Position numbers and translations under genes: made by a program
Notes under the pieces: generated by a model
Told to the model about the DNA's origin: nothing
Databases searched by the model: none
The model's input: the letters and a program-made list of their open reading frames with translations, nothing else
Assembly: GCA_024349245.1 (NCBI GenBank)
Contig: JALDNG010000026.1
Coordinates: 1,412,501-1,476,500, forward strand
Direction of reading: 5' to 3'
Length of the DNA: 64,000 nucleotides
Source: Neodontobutis hainanensis
Lineage: Eukaryota > Chordata > Actinopteri > Gobiiformes > Odontobutidae
Part shown: in pieces, positions 33,866 to 46,860 of the stretch
Position numbering within the stretch: the first letter of the stretch is position 1
Layout: each line of letters begins with the position of its first letter

Positions 33866-36800
33866 GTGAGTATAAACACAACTGGACAACTTTTACTCAG
33901 GTCCATATACAGTATATTGCATGTTTTAGTTGTTTAACCTTACATTTGTGCTCATGTGCACATCAGGGTTAAATTACTATGTGGTACTTTGAGGCTTGTC
34001 TTTCATGTGCTCGAACACGAGGTTACACAGATGGAGAGCAGCATGGCTGGCAGGGGAGGGGTGGCTGCAGACACAAAGAGTAAACTCAAGAGTTGAAGGT
34101 TGCCGTTACAGAATAATTACCTGCGTCCTGCCTGTGGGTGGAGCCTAAATGGTTTTGAATTCAAATAGAAGTTGGTGTAAAATGTGTAGTTTTTTTCATA
34201 AACTGGCCTCATAACACATGTGAAGATCAAAAATAGTTCCCTTAACTTGTTTCTCTGGCGGTTTGAAAACACTGCAGTATAGTCAAGGTCCATGCGTGTG
34301 TGTGATCACGATGACTTCTGACTTGCTGGGCAGTCTGCTTCAAATCACTTTGAGGCCTCTTGGTAATTACAGGGTGATGTATGACTTGGATGGTTCTAGT
34401 AAGGTCCAGTCAACGGCTTCTGCAGGCTTTGTCTACATCCAAAAAGGCAGTAACTATTAAGAGTGACCATGGTAATATTTAAAGAAGTGTTTCAGACTGG
34501 TGAAAATATCCAGCTAGTAGAACATAATGGTAATTTGGACAATAAAGAGGACCGCCTACCATCCACAGCAGCAGCTTAACAGATTGTAATTGGATTTACC
34601 AGACAATCTAATCATTCTGGGTACTCCCTGACTAGATATTGCACACACCATACAACTCAAAATCTTATTTTCACTTGATAAAGGTCTTACCATTTGTGGT
34701 ATGTGCATATTGCCCTATGAACATTCTCCTAAAGGTCTCACCACAGTGCTGTCTCAAGTCTGCTGACCCCACCCCAGTGCTTGACCACATCCAGCAGTGC
34801 TCCTCACATGGGCCTGCAACATTGTGCACACTTGTGATCAACTAATGCAGCAGTGTGAATTTTCAGAGGCTCTAAAAGCAGTGTGGTTTTACCAAATGCA
34901 AAACTCTGAATTTTTCTCTCGGTGTATTCTCTAAATCATTGAATCCTTTCCATTATGTGAGAGCAAGGGGTCAGGGGTCCAACCCATTTGACGTCAATAT
35001 GCACTCATTCGCAGACTATTTTATTCTTTCATGCTTGATTATGGATGTCTCAGCCTACACAAAGAAGACCCTTTGTCATATAACTGCATTAGAGTCTTTA
35101 GCTCTTTGTTATTTGGAGTTTGTGGCAGATCACATTTGATAGTAGTGATGTTATTTAAAGAGCAGGGTGGGGCAGCAGATGTCTGTTCTAAATCAATGAT
35201 GTCCAACACTTTTTACAGATGGCTAGATTTATTTAGGTCAACATAAGTTACAAATGCACCTTTAGGATGGTCACACAGTTCTGTAAAAACTATATTATCA
35301 ATCACTTTTTTTTTCAATTGACCATGTCACCAAACATCATATAATAAAATTTAAGACTGCATCTACAAATAATAATGTGTTGATCTGACTCTGTCAAATT
35401 AAAACAAATGAGGCTTCTGCACCAAAAACTGCCAAGCAATGGGCCAAGTCAAATACCATGCTGCATACCAACATTAAGAAGGCGGAGCTTGTGTGTAAAG
35501 GCACAAGCCACAACAAACAGTATGCAGCAGCTCAGCTTATAACGTTTGCAGCTAGCACTTGAATCTATTTAAAGGCTTGATTTACTAAGTAGCAGATTAT
35601 ATGATGCTTTGTGAAAGGGAGCTCATTTGAGTAACCTGTCTGGCCAGATGGTCTTTCACACAGCCAGCTGAAGGGGCTTCCACAGAAAGGTAGGTGATTG
35701 GCTGAACCACCTGGGAGTAACCGCCCAGTTATTTTATCCAATCCAACAACAATATGTTGTTTACAAAGTAACACTGTAAAAGTCACTTTGTCGTCAAACC
35801 TAAAACACCTCTGTAACTGTCAGCACTGCCTCTCCCGACTGCACTGGTCCAAACGAGCTGTAGTTCTGTCAAAATCACATCATTTTGAAAAATACATCTG
35901 GGATTTCTGGTTTCTGTAAATCCAGATGCTGTTCAAGATATTCATTTAACCTAAACATAAAACATAAAAAAAGAGTTAAATGAGGGGAACTCATAATAAT
36001 ATGAATATGTTATTTAATTGTGCCTTTGAAGTTTCTTTAATGTTTGGTTTACTACGTCCATCCAATTGCATTAAAAGCATTAATGATATAAATTAACTGT
36101 AAGATAAATACAATTCTTTAATAAAGTAGCTACAACTCTTAAGTTAAGTTAATAGGCTCATTCACAGTTGCTCCCACGCGGGCTGGCTGTTAAACACTTA
36201 TATACAAATATGTAACACTGCACTGGGCTTGGCCTAAAGTGTGTAATGATGTCATTCTGTGGAAGTATGACATAAATTGTATCTCTTCCAAACTTTTTAT
36301 GGGAAAACCCATGCTTTACATCTGGTTTTCTAAAAAAAGGGAGAAAACATTCATGTTGCTCATTGCAGCTTGTCACCTACAATGAATGTTTGTAACGTCA
36401 GGGCCTGAGGCACAGCACAACGAGCTGTGACAGTCGCTGCCGGAGTAAACCACATCAAAACAAGATATTTGCTCGTGGTTTGAAGAACAGTGTGCTCCTT
36501 ACGTAACACACTTGTGATGTTGGTTGATTTTTGTAATCATGTTATTTTATGACCTCAGGGCTCTGAATTTAGTCATAAGGGTAAAAACGAGAAAATGTCA
36601 CGTTTAACGCTTTTCTGAGAAACTTTGTTGCAGCTTGTAAGACAGGGGCTTTAGTTTGCCAATCTAAACAAAGACATCATATTGCCAGTCTCTTTCTCAT
36701 GGCTCTGGGTGATTCACCAGCATTCCTTTAGTCCCAGGTCGTGATGGTCATGATTCACGTCATCTGTTAGAGGGTTTTATATAAGCTTTGGCAGATAGGG

Positions 36801-39800
36801 CTCTTATGTCAGGCTATGGGTGTGTGTCTACTGGCCCAGAGCTGCGAGGAGCCATGTGAAGTTATAAAGCAATTAATCCTGGAGACTATGTGTTGTCACA
36901 CTGCCAATCAGCCTCAGATATTCCAAGAAGTCACAGAGCCAGAGCAGACGAAAGTTGAAATGATATGTATTCCTACAAATACTGTTTTATTAAAATCCCC
37001 AAATCTCACAGTTCACTTATACAAGAGACAGAGAAATGACAAACTGAATGATGATTTCGAAAACGGGGCTAACATCTAGGAATAGATAGTCCAGCAGCAA
37101 TATTTACCCTGTAAAATAACCTTAATGAAGTGCAGACGCTTTGGAAGCATTCAGGTCTTCCTCTTTGAATCACTGTTGTTCTGGTGAGCTTATTGTTACT
37201 CATTTTCCAGGCACCCTGCTGTAATTTTACAACTGCTAGGTTTTCCCAGCAAAATGAAGGGGAAAACACAAATGCCTTCCTTTTTTCCTGTACAGTTTTA
37301 ATGGGATATGCAAGAGTGAGTCCAGCTGGTAAAAATATGTTATTATTCCATAAACTATACATGGTGTTACTTTTCAGTCCAAATAGTAAGCAACAGTATG
37401 ATCAGCATGTATTTTCCAAAGGCTTCAAGTTAGCATCAGTAATGGTATGCATGGTCTCACCTATACAGCAGCAGAACACAAAAGGAGGATGTAGGGCTTA
37501 GTTGGATCCCAGACCAGCGCGGATTTATGGTGTTTGGAGGGCTGTACTGTTTGCCCTGGGGAATAAAAGCATTAATGAGCCTCAGCCAAGCCCTTTGCCC
37601 CGCTGGAATAATTGCTGCTTGTTATTAATGTTTGTGTAGAAGGCATTTTGTTGGTTTTATTCTCCCTAATTGAAAACACAAGCCTTGTATTTTGGCTTTG
37701 CCTTAACATTTACAGAGTTTTTGCATAATTTCTTACGTGACAGGATTTTCTACTTGAACATCTACTATTCTATTTATTATATTTATTGCAGTTATTTCCA
37801 AATTCAAGAGTTCTTTGAAGGAACATATGCACCAATGTTCCTTTAGATTCAGAAGCTACACTCAACGCATGGACATCTGTTGCTCATAATTTCCCAAATA
37901 CCTAATTTGACATAGATTGTTTTCCCGATCATTTTAAAGTAAATTTGAATTTGCCTAGATAACGGCTCTCTTATTTGTGGAGTGAGACTCTGTGAGCTGT
38001 TGAGGCTATCTGTGGCCCGCAGCATGTTCACCTCTTGTGCTGTAGAGGTCAGCTCCTGCCGTGTGCTCTGACAGTCACATCCTTTTTGAGGATGTGCAGA
38101 TAACATTCCAGAGCTGCTGTTAATTCCCTTAAACATTTTCCCCTCAAACCTTTATTTTTTGTTATGTTTTAAAACACCAGGGTGTGGGCGACCTAAAAAG
38201 TCAACGTCTGCCACCTCTCGACCAAAATAAGTCTCATGTTTTTGGGATCTGGGTGGTGTGGCCTTGTCCTTTCAGCAGGTTTAATCAGATTTGTTAGAAA
38301 CAGGTTTGTGACTGAGAGGATTTAAAGGATATAAACTTTGTGAACATGAATCCTTTCTTTCACTGCTCTGTGTCCTGCCTTCAGAATGTTAGCTTTGTTA
38401 GTTATGGAAAGCATTTTAATCTGTAACACCTGGGTTGCATTATAGTGTGGACTGACGAAAATTAAGATTCAAACAGTCAAACCTTTTAATGATTCTCTGA
38501 ATACCCAAGAATTCCAATCAGTCAATTTAACATTCTGCATTAATGTATAAAGTTCATTAAGTGGTGATCGTTTGTATTATCTTTTTTGAATGTGAGTCTG
38601 AGCAGGAGGTAATAGACATCTGGAAGCAGAGGACACAGATAATAACAGTGGAGCAGGAAGGCCAGCTGACAGCCAAGGTGTTGTCTCTATAGCTTGGGTG
38701 GAGGTTAAACTTCAGTCCAAAGATTGAAAGCTGTTTTTTTCCCTTTAGTACAGTATGATGTCACACCCTGCATAGCTGGCTGACACGTACAGTGCATATG
38801 CAGTCAGGGATAGGGCTCCTTGGAGAGGCTTACTCCAGCTGCAGTCCTGCTTCCCTTGTTCCGGCCTCCTCCCAGTGTTCCTCCCTGATGACACTGTCCT
38901 CTTCCCCAAATACTGCTCGGCTCGTTTTCTCAGACACTGCGCTGGACTAATCAAGCATGACCATGTTTCTATTTCCTGAGATTACTCCAGTGCACCCCAC
39001 CCTGAACCTGATCGCTCCAACAGAAAGGAATGCGACTGATGATAACAGGTGAATACAAGTGTAAAATAGCTTGGGCTAAATGACACAAGATACTGCGCTA
39101 TCTTTGGGGCTGAGTAATGTGCACATCAACACATGTACCCAGTGCATCATCTTCTGGTAATAGACGATATTAACAGTCCTCTACTGAAGGTGTTACTCAC
39201 CTTTGCAGAGCCTTGTTCTTGCTGCCCCAAATGTGCCAACCTCTGTGTCTTTGCCACATTTCAAACGAGTCCTTAGTTTCAATTAATAGCATTGTAAGAA
39301 CAGCTTAAGTCTTCAAAGAGTCATGTATACTGCTGTTTTTGTGTTATTAAGGCTCCTTTATGCCTACTACTCTGTCACATTCTTTTAAATTCCCAATTTT
39401 CCCGTGAACAGTTTAGCATCTGTGGTGAGAGCAATAATAATATATTAAGCAGCTTTGCCAAAAAAACATGACCTTTCTTTGTATGCATCTCACTCACTAA
39501 ATATTTCACTGCAGTCAGTTGTGCAGATGTTTGTGCAGTTTCCAGGTGTTTACAACTGCTTTAGTGATGGATGTGCTATATTTACAGCGCACTAGAATAC
39601 CTTTGGTGTATTGAGGTCAGTTCAAACAGGCTCATAAAGGTACAGTTGGGTCAGGCAACCACAGACACCCAAGTAAGTCTCCCCAGTGGCTTGGCTGTAT
39701 TGATAGAGTGAAGTGTAATGTATTTATAAAATGTCTTTCTAAGGCAAAAACAGCATGTACTAAGTAAAATTTCTTATCTGCCACTGAAATGTTTTCTTTT

Positions 39801-42800
39801 CCCTTCTCATTTATGCTTATTAGTACGACCACAGAAGAGGAAACATCGTACTCGCTGTTGTAGAACTAAATAAAATCCTCTATTTAATCTATGATTTTGT
39901 TCTGGCATGGCTTCACACCGCACACCACGTCAAAGCCCAGAACACCCAGCGCGAGAGCGGGATATCCACTTGATAGTAAAGCAAGCTGTTAAGTCAAGGG
40001 TTTACTTGAACTTTGGGATCACACAGTGTGCCACATTGGCCTCTCAAAGCTGCTCAAAACCACTTTGGAGAGAGGCCAGAGCAATGTTTATAATAAGGTG
40101 GGGGGTAATGTATGTTTCCCTGCGGCTGTGTTGAGACTGGGCTTGCTAAGGTTTGGCTGGAAATACAGTGAGCGTTTATCTGCAGTGCCATGTAAACATC
40201 TGACATAATGTAGCTCTTAGTATGTTGTGGTCTAAAGGGCATACTGTTTGACACATGCTTGTGGTATTTTTGCATAAGTGTAAAGCAAGTGGCTAAGGTT
40301 GTTTTTTTTATTTTGTTTAATTAGCTTTCACATAGGAACATTGCAACTAAATAGACATCACTGGTTCAAATAACAACCTAGTGCCCAGTGTTAACTTCTC
40401 AGTCTAAATAAGGAAAGTTTTGCTATGCCTTTGTCACTGACACAGTACTGTCCAATGTAACTTTCCTGTCCTATGTAAGGACTTGTCGGCAGTGTAAGTA
40501 AAACACTTTGCAGCATAGAGAGTGCAGAAAAAGGCCAATACTCTGGACCCTAGTAGAGTCGTATTTGTAAAAAGTACGCTTCTACGTTTTATAGGATGTT
40601 TTTTTTCCTTTCAAACTGGCCATCGTGGATAGTCTCTACTTTCAGACCACGCCCTTAAATATTGCACCGGTGTCGTAACAACACTGCGCCCTCTAGCGGC
40701 TAAAAGTTACTCAGTCCCACGCAATCTTATGCACAACCACTCAAGTCAAATCCAATTAGGTAAAGTATGTGACAGTGCTGTACAACATTAGTGGACAATG
40801 TTCAGACAGCGGACGCCAATGTTGAGCTAAAGCGCACTTGCACAGATTACACATTGTGGTCTACATACTTGACATAATGCTGGCTGTGGACAGGTGCCAG
40901 CTGTTATTCAGAGGAAGCATGATTTAACAGTATCTTTGTTTGAGAAGGTAATTCCCAACAAGAAGCTTCGAACACATTCCAAAGTTTGCTTAAGTGTTGT
41001 AGGTGTTTCTGTGAAATTCAAAGTTAACTAGTTTAGAGCCTGCTTAAAGAGCTGGCTTCGATGGTGAATAAATTGCAAATACAATTTATATATCTTTTGT
41101 TACTTTGCAGATAAACCTTTAAAATCTCGGTTCAAAAGGTGGTTCATCCAGAAAAGGAAAAAGCACAGAGGAAATTTGAAACGTGATCTTCCCCAGAGAA
41201 TTAATGTGTAGTCAAGAGGCCATGACCTTGTGTCTGCGGTTTATTTGCATGGGCTGCAAAACAGGGATAATTAGCACACATGTAGCTGCTTAGCTCTGGG
41301 CCTGAGAACACATGTCACACCATTTTGGCATTTTGTTTTTTTTCTGATTTTTTTTCTTTTGGCATATCACGTTTTGTTCTGCGGGCCAAGCTGTTCAAAC
41401 TAACCCTCTCTACCATGACCTCAGTCACAGACACGATGTGCAGAACTCATGAACACATATGTGTAAGCCTCCGCTGAATAAAAAGGCGTGAAGGAGTTTG
41501 GAAATTGCTGACTTTTTCTCACGTTTCTTTTACAGATGAAGTAATGTGCCAAAATCATTCAACGGATACTCCTGCACCTTCAGATGGTAATAACCCATGC
41601 TTATGTCATTTACGCTTTAAGGTATTACGTTAGGTCTTTCAGTTTATCAACACCAGATGACAGTATTGTGCCGTCATTTTTTAAACTACACACTATATTT
41701 CAGATTGTATTAAAATAAAATATTATAGAAAAGCTTCAAGGGGATAGTCCAGTATTTGTATAAAAAGGGATCTCTGAAATACTTGGCTATTGGTCATTTA
41801 TTTCCTGCAGCCGGTAATTGTCAGCACGATCCCAGTTTGGAGAAGCAGACAGGAACAATGAAAAAAGCTTTGTGTTCTGTATGGTTTCTGATATGGCCAG
41901 TAAAAACACACAAGGCTAAAAAAAATACTATTAGAGTGAGTTTGTATTGCATTTTATTTGATTTTATTTATTGATATGTTTTTTGATTTAGTTCTTTATT
42001 AATAAACCCCCCAGAAATTACTGTTTATATGTGCCTGAATGTGGATTTCAGAACCAAAATGTGACCCATTTCTTCTAATGTAGAACTCTCCTCTACAGAC
42101 CACAAATTTAAATGGACATTTTAAATCTTTAATCGTTTAATATCAAATGCAGTGACCTTTTTTAGCGTAGCACGGGTTTAGTTTCTGTGCCTTTGTGCTG
42201 TCTGTCTGTCTGTCTGCAATCTATATTTCTCAAAACTGAATGCAGACATTGCTGATATGATTGAGTCCACAGTATGTCTGAGTTGAGTGTTTGTTCTCCA
42301 GCTATAGGAGCATCAGACCCAACTGTTGCACCCTCCAAAGCAGTGGACAGCGCTCACTCTGCTGCCCCTGGACTCAGCTCTGACCCTCCCGACTCACCCA
42401 TAAGAAAGGTCATTTCTTTATTTGATGATTATTGTGTGCCGGACACACTGTTTTCACTTGTTAACCTCAAGTTGTAATAATGATCATATCTGTAATGTAC
42501 ATTTTTCTTTACAGCCTACAGAGTTACCTATGTCTCCACAGCTTGTTGTGGAGTGTGTGGATAAAGAAAACATCACAGAAAGTAACGCTCGGACGTTTTT
42601 GGTGATGACAAAGGACTGTGTAAGTATTTTTTTGGTTTTAGAGTAAAAGTATAAGATCAAAAATAACTGCCTAGGCTGATCCAGTTTGAAAAACAGAAAA
42701 GCAGTCAGAGAAACAAAGCTTTAAATATGGCATACACAGCACTGCATTTTAGATAAGCTGCTGATAAACAATTAGTCTGACAGGATTTCTGACGAGTGGA

Positions 42801-45749
42801 AATTGCACTGAACACAATCAATGCCAGAGCCATTTTCGTTTTGCAAAGTGGGATTGGTCTGGCTGGCCAATCAAAAAAGTGTTGATAATAGTTAAATAAA
42901 TGAAGCAAAGGTCATGTGTTTTAGAACAAAAACACATTAGTATGCGCTAAGTACTTTTACATACATAAAATACAAAAAAAAAGCATTTTTGTGTAAAAAC
43001 CAAACATTTGAGGTACTTTTTTCTGATAAGAGCAAAGAAAGCCTGTCACTAATAACTAATCACAAGGTACACAAAAAGATTTTTAATTGTTTTTGGTTAA
43101 AAATAAATTTAATTCAAGGTTAGTCTAACAATAAAGACATATTTATGAAGGAGCTTCTGAAGCTGCAATTGTGTGTGGAAAACTTGGATACTTTCAAATA
43201 ATTGTGACCTTAGTCTGGCAAGAACATGGTTTATTCCTCCTAGAAGAATCCAATAAAGAGGACATATGGCCCTCATGAAGATAGATTATTTCTCAGACAT
43301 TCCATTATTGTAATAAATCTTGAGATTGTGTTTCTGCCTGGAGAAAAATTAAAAGGAGGGCTCATTTTTCCTTACTAAAGACAAAATGCACAAATTGCAC
43401 GGGTGTGGCCTTGCAACAATAGATAGTCTGCATTACCACTTTATCAGCCACATGTCTTTTACATAAGATCCCAAACTATTTAACATTAACGCGGAACACT
43501 AACACAGAACATTACATAGACAACAGAAAGGCTGTTACAACAAAGAAGTACAGTCGGATTCCTGTCCTTGAACTATCTCTGTTTGGTTTTTGGCCGTTAT
43601 TGTTAGATTTATAGAGCCAGGACCATCTGCAGAAGTCATCTTCCAAAGTCTGACTTCAACTAAACATGTGACAGAGCAGCCAAGTTCAGGACATGATCGG
43701 TTCAGAGGAAGAGAACAGAGACCGTTTACTATAATCAAATCCATACTTTGGGTCCTGCAGAACATACAAGAGAAAGTCCAGCAAGGACAATTAGTACTGG
43801 GACCATCACAAACTGACATGACCAGACTGGACTCCATGGGATTTATTTGTGCCATATAGTTGAGCCTTTGTAACTTCTCTGTCTTAAACAAATAGGTATT
43901 AGAGCTCAGTCCAGATGTGGGCCCACTCCCAACTAGCTGAGGATTTGGGGGTTTGCTCACAGTCATCCTCTGGGAACAGAGAGAGCTGTTTGGATCACAT
44001 TACTGAAAGTCAACTGCAATTTCTGAGTCTAACAGCAGCATGTTGTGCAATGAAATGATATCATAGTTCAGGGTTAAGGTGGGAAGAGGAAGGTGTGGTC
44101 AGCAAAATATTTTCCATCCAGCTGCATTAAGTTAAGGCTAAATGTTGTTGTCATCAAAATAAATTAAAACACATTTAATTAAGCCTATATTATTAAATCT
44201 TTTTCACTGTCCTCAATCTCTTGCAGGAGGAAACTAAGACCCTTCTTGAAACAGCTCCTGCAAACTGGTGCAACAAACCAGTCTGCAACATTAACATCTT
44301 CCAAGATGACAAAACGTTGCTTATAGACAGCAGTGACGGTAATTATGAACTTTCAGCTTCACAAACTTTATTCACTGTACTATCTTTTCATTGGACCAGT
44401 CATGTTAAAGAGCCCTAGTGGCTAACAACATCCCCAACATGTCAAGTACAAGTAAAAACAAGTTTTATATTATTTGTGTTGGATAATTTTACCAAAATAC
44501 TGTACTAAATTCTGTTTTTTCCCATGCAGCAAGTTCGGGCACTTTGGCTGAACATTTCAAAGACAAGGTATTTAACAACTTATTGACTCCATAAATAATG
44601 AAATAGCCTCGAAGTCCAACCTTTTTCCTGGTCTTTTTGAAGCTGACCGTGGCAGAAAAGTCCTCAGGTTCTTCAGTGTTTGTGGGAATACTGGTGACAG
44701 GTCTGCTTGCTGCTGTCGCTCTCATTGTGGGTTACTTCAAATGTCAGCACAGGCCTAGCCCCAAAGGAGTGAAGCTGGTACGTCTGTTCACACATTTACA
44801 GTCCTCCATAATATATTACAAATGCCATTTCTACATTATTTAGCACCACTGTTGTGTCACCTTATACATGCTGCATGACCTCAACACTTTCAATTTGTTC
44901 ATAGCGTGCCCCACACCACTCACTACAGATCCACTTTATGTAAACGCAAAAAGAGAAATACGCTTATTTTCCTTCCTAAGCAATCCATTCAAGCCAAAGC
45001 TTCAATCAGGGAATGTTGCTGGCTGGTAATCAGAGGAAATACACAAGCAAAGCAATCCTTTGTGTGCGTTATCCGAAGAGTTACACCCTGCTTGCAGCCT
45101 CATGCGTTTACACAAGTCACTGTTTCATCTATTTGCCAAACATGGTTTTTCTGTAGCATTTATAGTATCACGTGATAGGAACCACATAAGAGCATGTGGG
45201 GGTCAGACTTTATGGGATTAATGCAGGCTGTGTGGATACATCGGCATGCAGAGGCAACATAATAAACTTGTAATGTACTTTTGGTAAATCCATTTCCACA
45301 TATCGTGTCATATTAAAATGAATATCATATTATCGCTGATACCAACGTAGTTATAATTCCTTAACCTTTAGGCGGGGGATACTTATAACAGCTGTAGATG
45401 TATAATGCATCATTTCTAGACATATGCTGATTTTTACATCTGTGTCCGAGGTAACTGTTTTCAGCTCATGTTCAATCTTTGACTTTTATGCATACATCAT
45501 CTGAAAAGTCCCTGTTTTCTTATGAGAACATTTTGCTGATTTCCATTTCTGTACCGACAGGCCGAGGAGGGGATCCCAGTGGATCAACAGAACCAGGGAA
45601 ACACTCTGGCCTCTGATGCCCCCCTCAACCCTCCACCTGAAAACCAGGAGAAACCAAGTGTGAACGGAGAGTCTCCTGAAGCCGACAAAACCCAACCCCC
45701 CCCCACCAACGGTCACTCTACTGCTAACACAGCTGATACTGAGCTGTGA
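33790..45749 (+). CDS. cd34: CD34 sialomucin (8 exons)
   Basis: CD34 is a cell-surface sialomucin of blood-forming progenitors and vessel endothelium. Exons 33790-33865, 41536-41586, 42302-42408, 42515-42619, 44227-44338, 44530-44567, 44643-44777 and 45561-45749 join in frame to 270 residues. Residues 1-25 are a signal peptide (GLCVAGVLALCALLLT). A short Ser/Thr/Pro region follows, then a cysteine-bearing membrane-proximal part (VECVDKENITES, WCNKPVCNI). One membrane segment (VFVGILVTGLLAAVALIVGY) and a proline-rich tail ending NGHSTANTADTEL complete it. The DTEL end matches my recollection of human CD34, which also has eight exons. The human protein is about 385 residues, so the mucin part is much shorter here. 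Exons 2 and 3 are the least certain. Confidence 0.88.
33866..41535 (+). other. cd34 first intron
   Basis: A 7.7-kb intron with no second gene. A long first intron is a usual place for regulatory elements, but no motif cluster strong enough to list was found. One open stretch after an acceptor at 41111 gives a lysine/arginine-rich peptide and was not accepted as an exon. Confidence 0.6.
41536..41586 (+). CDS. cd34: cd34 exon 2: short N-terminal mucin region
   Basis: This 51-nt exon after a ttttacag acceptor reads NEVMCQNHSTDTPAPSD with phase 1 at both ends. It carries an N-glycosylation site (NHS) and several O-glycosylation candidates. It is far smaller than the human mucin-coding exon, so another mucin exon may have been missed in the long first intron. 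Confidence 0.65.
42302..42408 (+). CDS. cd34: cd34 exon 3: Ser/Thr/Pro-rich region
   Basis: This 107-nt exon reads AIGASDPTVAPSKAVDSAHS and then APGLSSDPPDSPIRK. Its composition is mucin-like. It joins in phase 1 and ends in phase 0. The donor is gtcatt, a weak but valid GT donor. Confidence 0.75.
42515..42619 (+). CDS. cd34: cd34 exon 4: start of cysteine-containing domain
   Basis: This 35-codon exon, phase 0 at both ends, reads PTELPMSPQLVVECVDKENI and then TESNARTFLVMTKDC. It contains an NIT glycosylation site and two cysteines of the membrane-proximal domain. Confidence 0.88.
44227..44338 (+). CDS. cd34: cd34 exon 5: cysteine-containing domain
   Basis: This 112-nt exon reads EETKTLLETAPANWCNKPVC and then NINIFQDDKTLLIDSSD, ending in phase 1. 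The WC...VC pair resembles the cysteine pattern of CD34-family membrane-proximal regions. Confidence 0.88.
44530..44567 (+). CDS. cd34: cd34 exon 6: juxtamembrane stalk
   Basis: This 38-nt exon reads ASSGTLAEHFKDK and joins its neighbours in phase. The intron after it is only 75 nt. Confidence 0.82.
44643..44777 (+). CDS. cd34: cd34 exon 7: transmembrane segment
   Basis: This 45-codon exon begins LTVAEKSSGSS and encodes the hydrophobic run VFVGILVTGLLAAVALIVGY, followed by FKCQHRPSPKGVKL, a basic stop-transfer end. Confidence 0.92.
45561..45749 (+). CDS. cd34: cd34 exon 8: cytoplasmic tail with DTEL end
   Basis: The terminal exon of 62 codons plus stop begins AEEGIPVDQQNQGNTLASD and ends NGHSTANTADTEL. 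The last residues fit a class I PDZ ligand (T-x-L) and match the CD34 family end. Confidence 0.94.
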   Translation, partial: AEEGIPVDQQNQGNTLASDAPLNPPPENQEKPSVNGESPEADKTQPPPTNGHSTANTADTEL

Positions 45750-46860
45750 AATACTCTACACCCTCTACACATACAAACACAAATATTTACCTATGCACCT
45801 CAAAGCTCAAGTATTCCCTACTTCAACGCACCCTCATAAGTTACACACTCCACTTGTATCTACCTTTGGCCTTCTGCCTTAAAAAAAATATCAGGAAAAA
45901 ACTAGTCTGGTGAAGATAGTTGGGGCCCTGATGAATGATGGCCCTGATGACGGATGCTTGTCCCTTGGGTCGCTGACGGCAGTTGGGCTGGAGAGGCAGG
46001 CGGATCTTGGTGGGAATAGAGTGTATATTATGATTAATAAGCTCTGGCTCCCATGACAACTGCAGCCTCTGGAGTTGGAGTCTCCATGTGTTGTCAACAC
46101 CCAAAAGGGCCTCTGCAAGCCTTCAAAAAAGTAATATAGCATGACAATATAATTGACCACAATATCTCAAAAAATGACAGACAATAGGAAATACATCACG
46201 CTGCCTTGAAACCTGTTTACAAACATATGGCTTGATCCTGTATGCGTGTGAATTTGTGTGATTGATATGTATGCTTTTGGATCCTGCATGAGCGTGTTAA
46301 TATACATGTTAGTATACTTGTATATGTAGTGCATGGACTGTATATAGCCATACATGCGTCTAAGCTTGCTTGTATGAATGAACTAATGATGAGTGGGATG
46401 TTTGAAAACTGTATGATTTTTGTTTTTAAAACCAAAGAGAAAAGACTAGCAGATGGTGCAGAGGAGTCCACGACGAGGAGAAAGGAGGATTGAACCTGTC
46501 GAAATTCTCCAATAACTAAGATCAGTCACTTAAACAGCATGCTTCTTGCGGCTTTGTAGCCATTGCAGAAAACAATGAGACTGTAACCAACACACTCAAA
46601 AAGGCCTCAGATGCAGAGCTTCTCAGTGTTAGCTCTGCCCAACCATTTGTCAGTGTTGATGTCTTCTTAATATATTGTATATGCTTTTTTTAATATTCGT
46701 TTGCAGTGTTGGACTTTTTTTGTAATTTGTTTTAACTCTATACCACTTATGTGTCAAAGAATTTCTTTTTGTTGCATTAAAATAATACATTTTGCCTTAC
46801 AGTGTCATTTGTAAAATAACAATTTAGAATCCTAACAAATAAAATTTTAATCTTTTCATC
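45750..46860 (+). other. cd34: cd34 3' untranslated region
   Basis: About 1.1 kb follows the stop, with no coding exon, to a canonical AATAAA at 46838-46843. A further AATAAA lies near 46985. The GC-richer block at 45.91-46.12 kb produces open frames on the minus strand that look fortuitous. Confidence 0.55.
46838..46843 (+). terminator. cd34: Probable cd34 poly(A) signal
   Basis: A canonical AATAAA in an AT-rich stretch. A second candidate, AATAAA near 46985, may be used as well. Confidence 0.45.

Noticed and set aside
41111..41209. Possible cd34 exon after a ttgcag acceptor
   Set aside because: It would join in phase, but it encodes a Lys/Arg-rich peptide with an early stop, unlike a mucin ectodomain.
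41809..41974. Possible alternative cd34 exon after a cctgcag acceptor
   Set aside because: The frame stays open, but the peptide becomes hydrophobic, has no clear donor and does not look like a mucin; the exon at 42302 fits better.
45486..45716. 76-codon minus-strand frame
   Set aside because: It is antisense to the cd34 cytoplasmic-tail exon.
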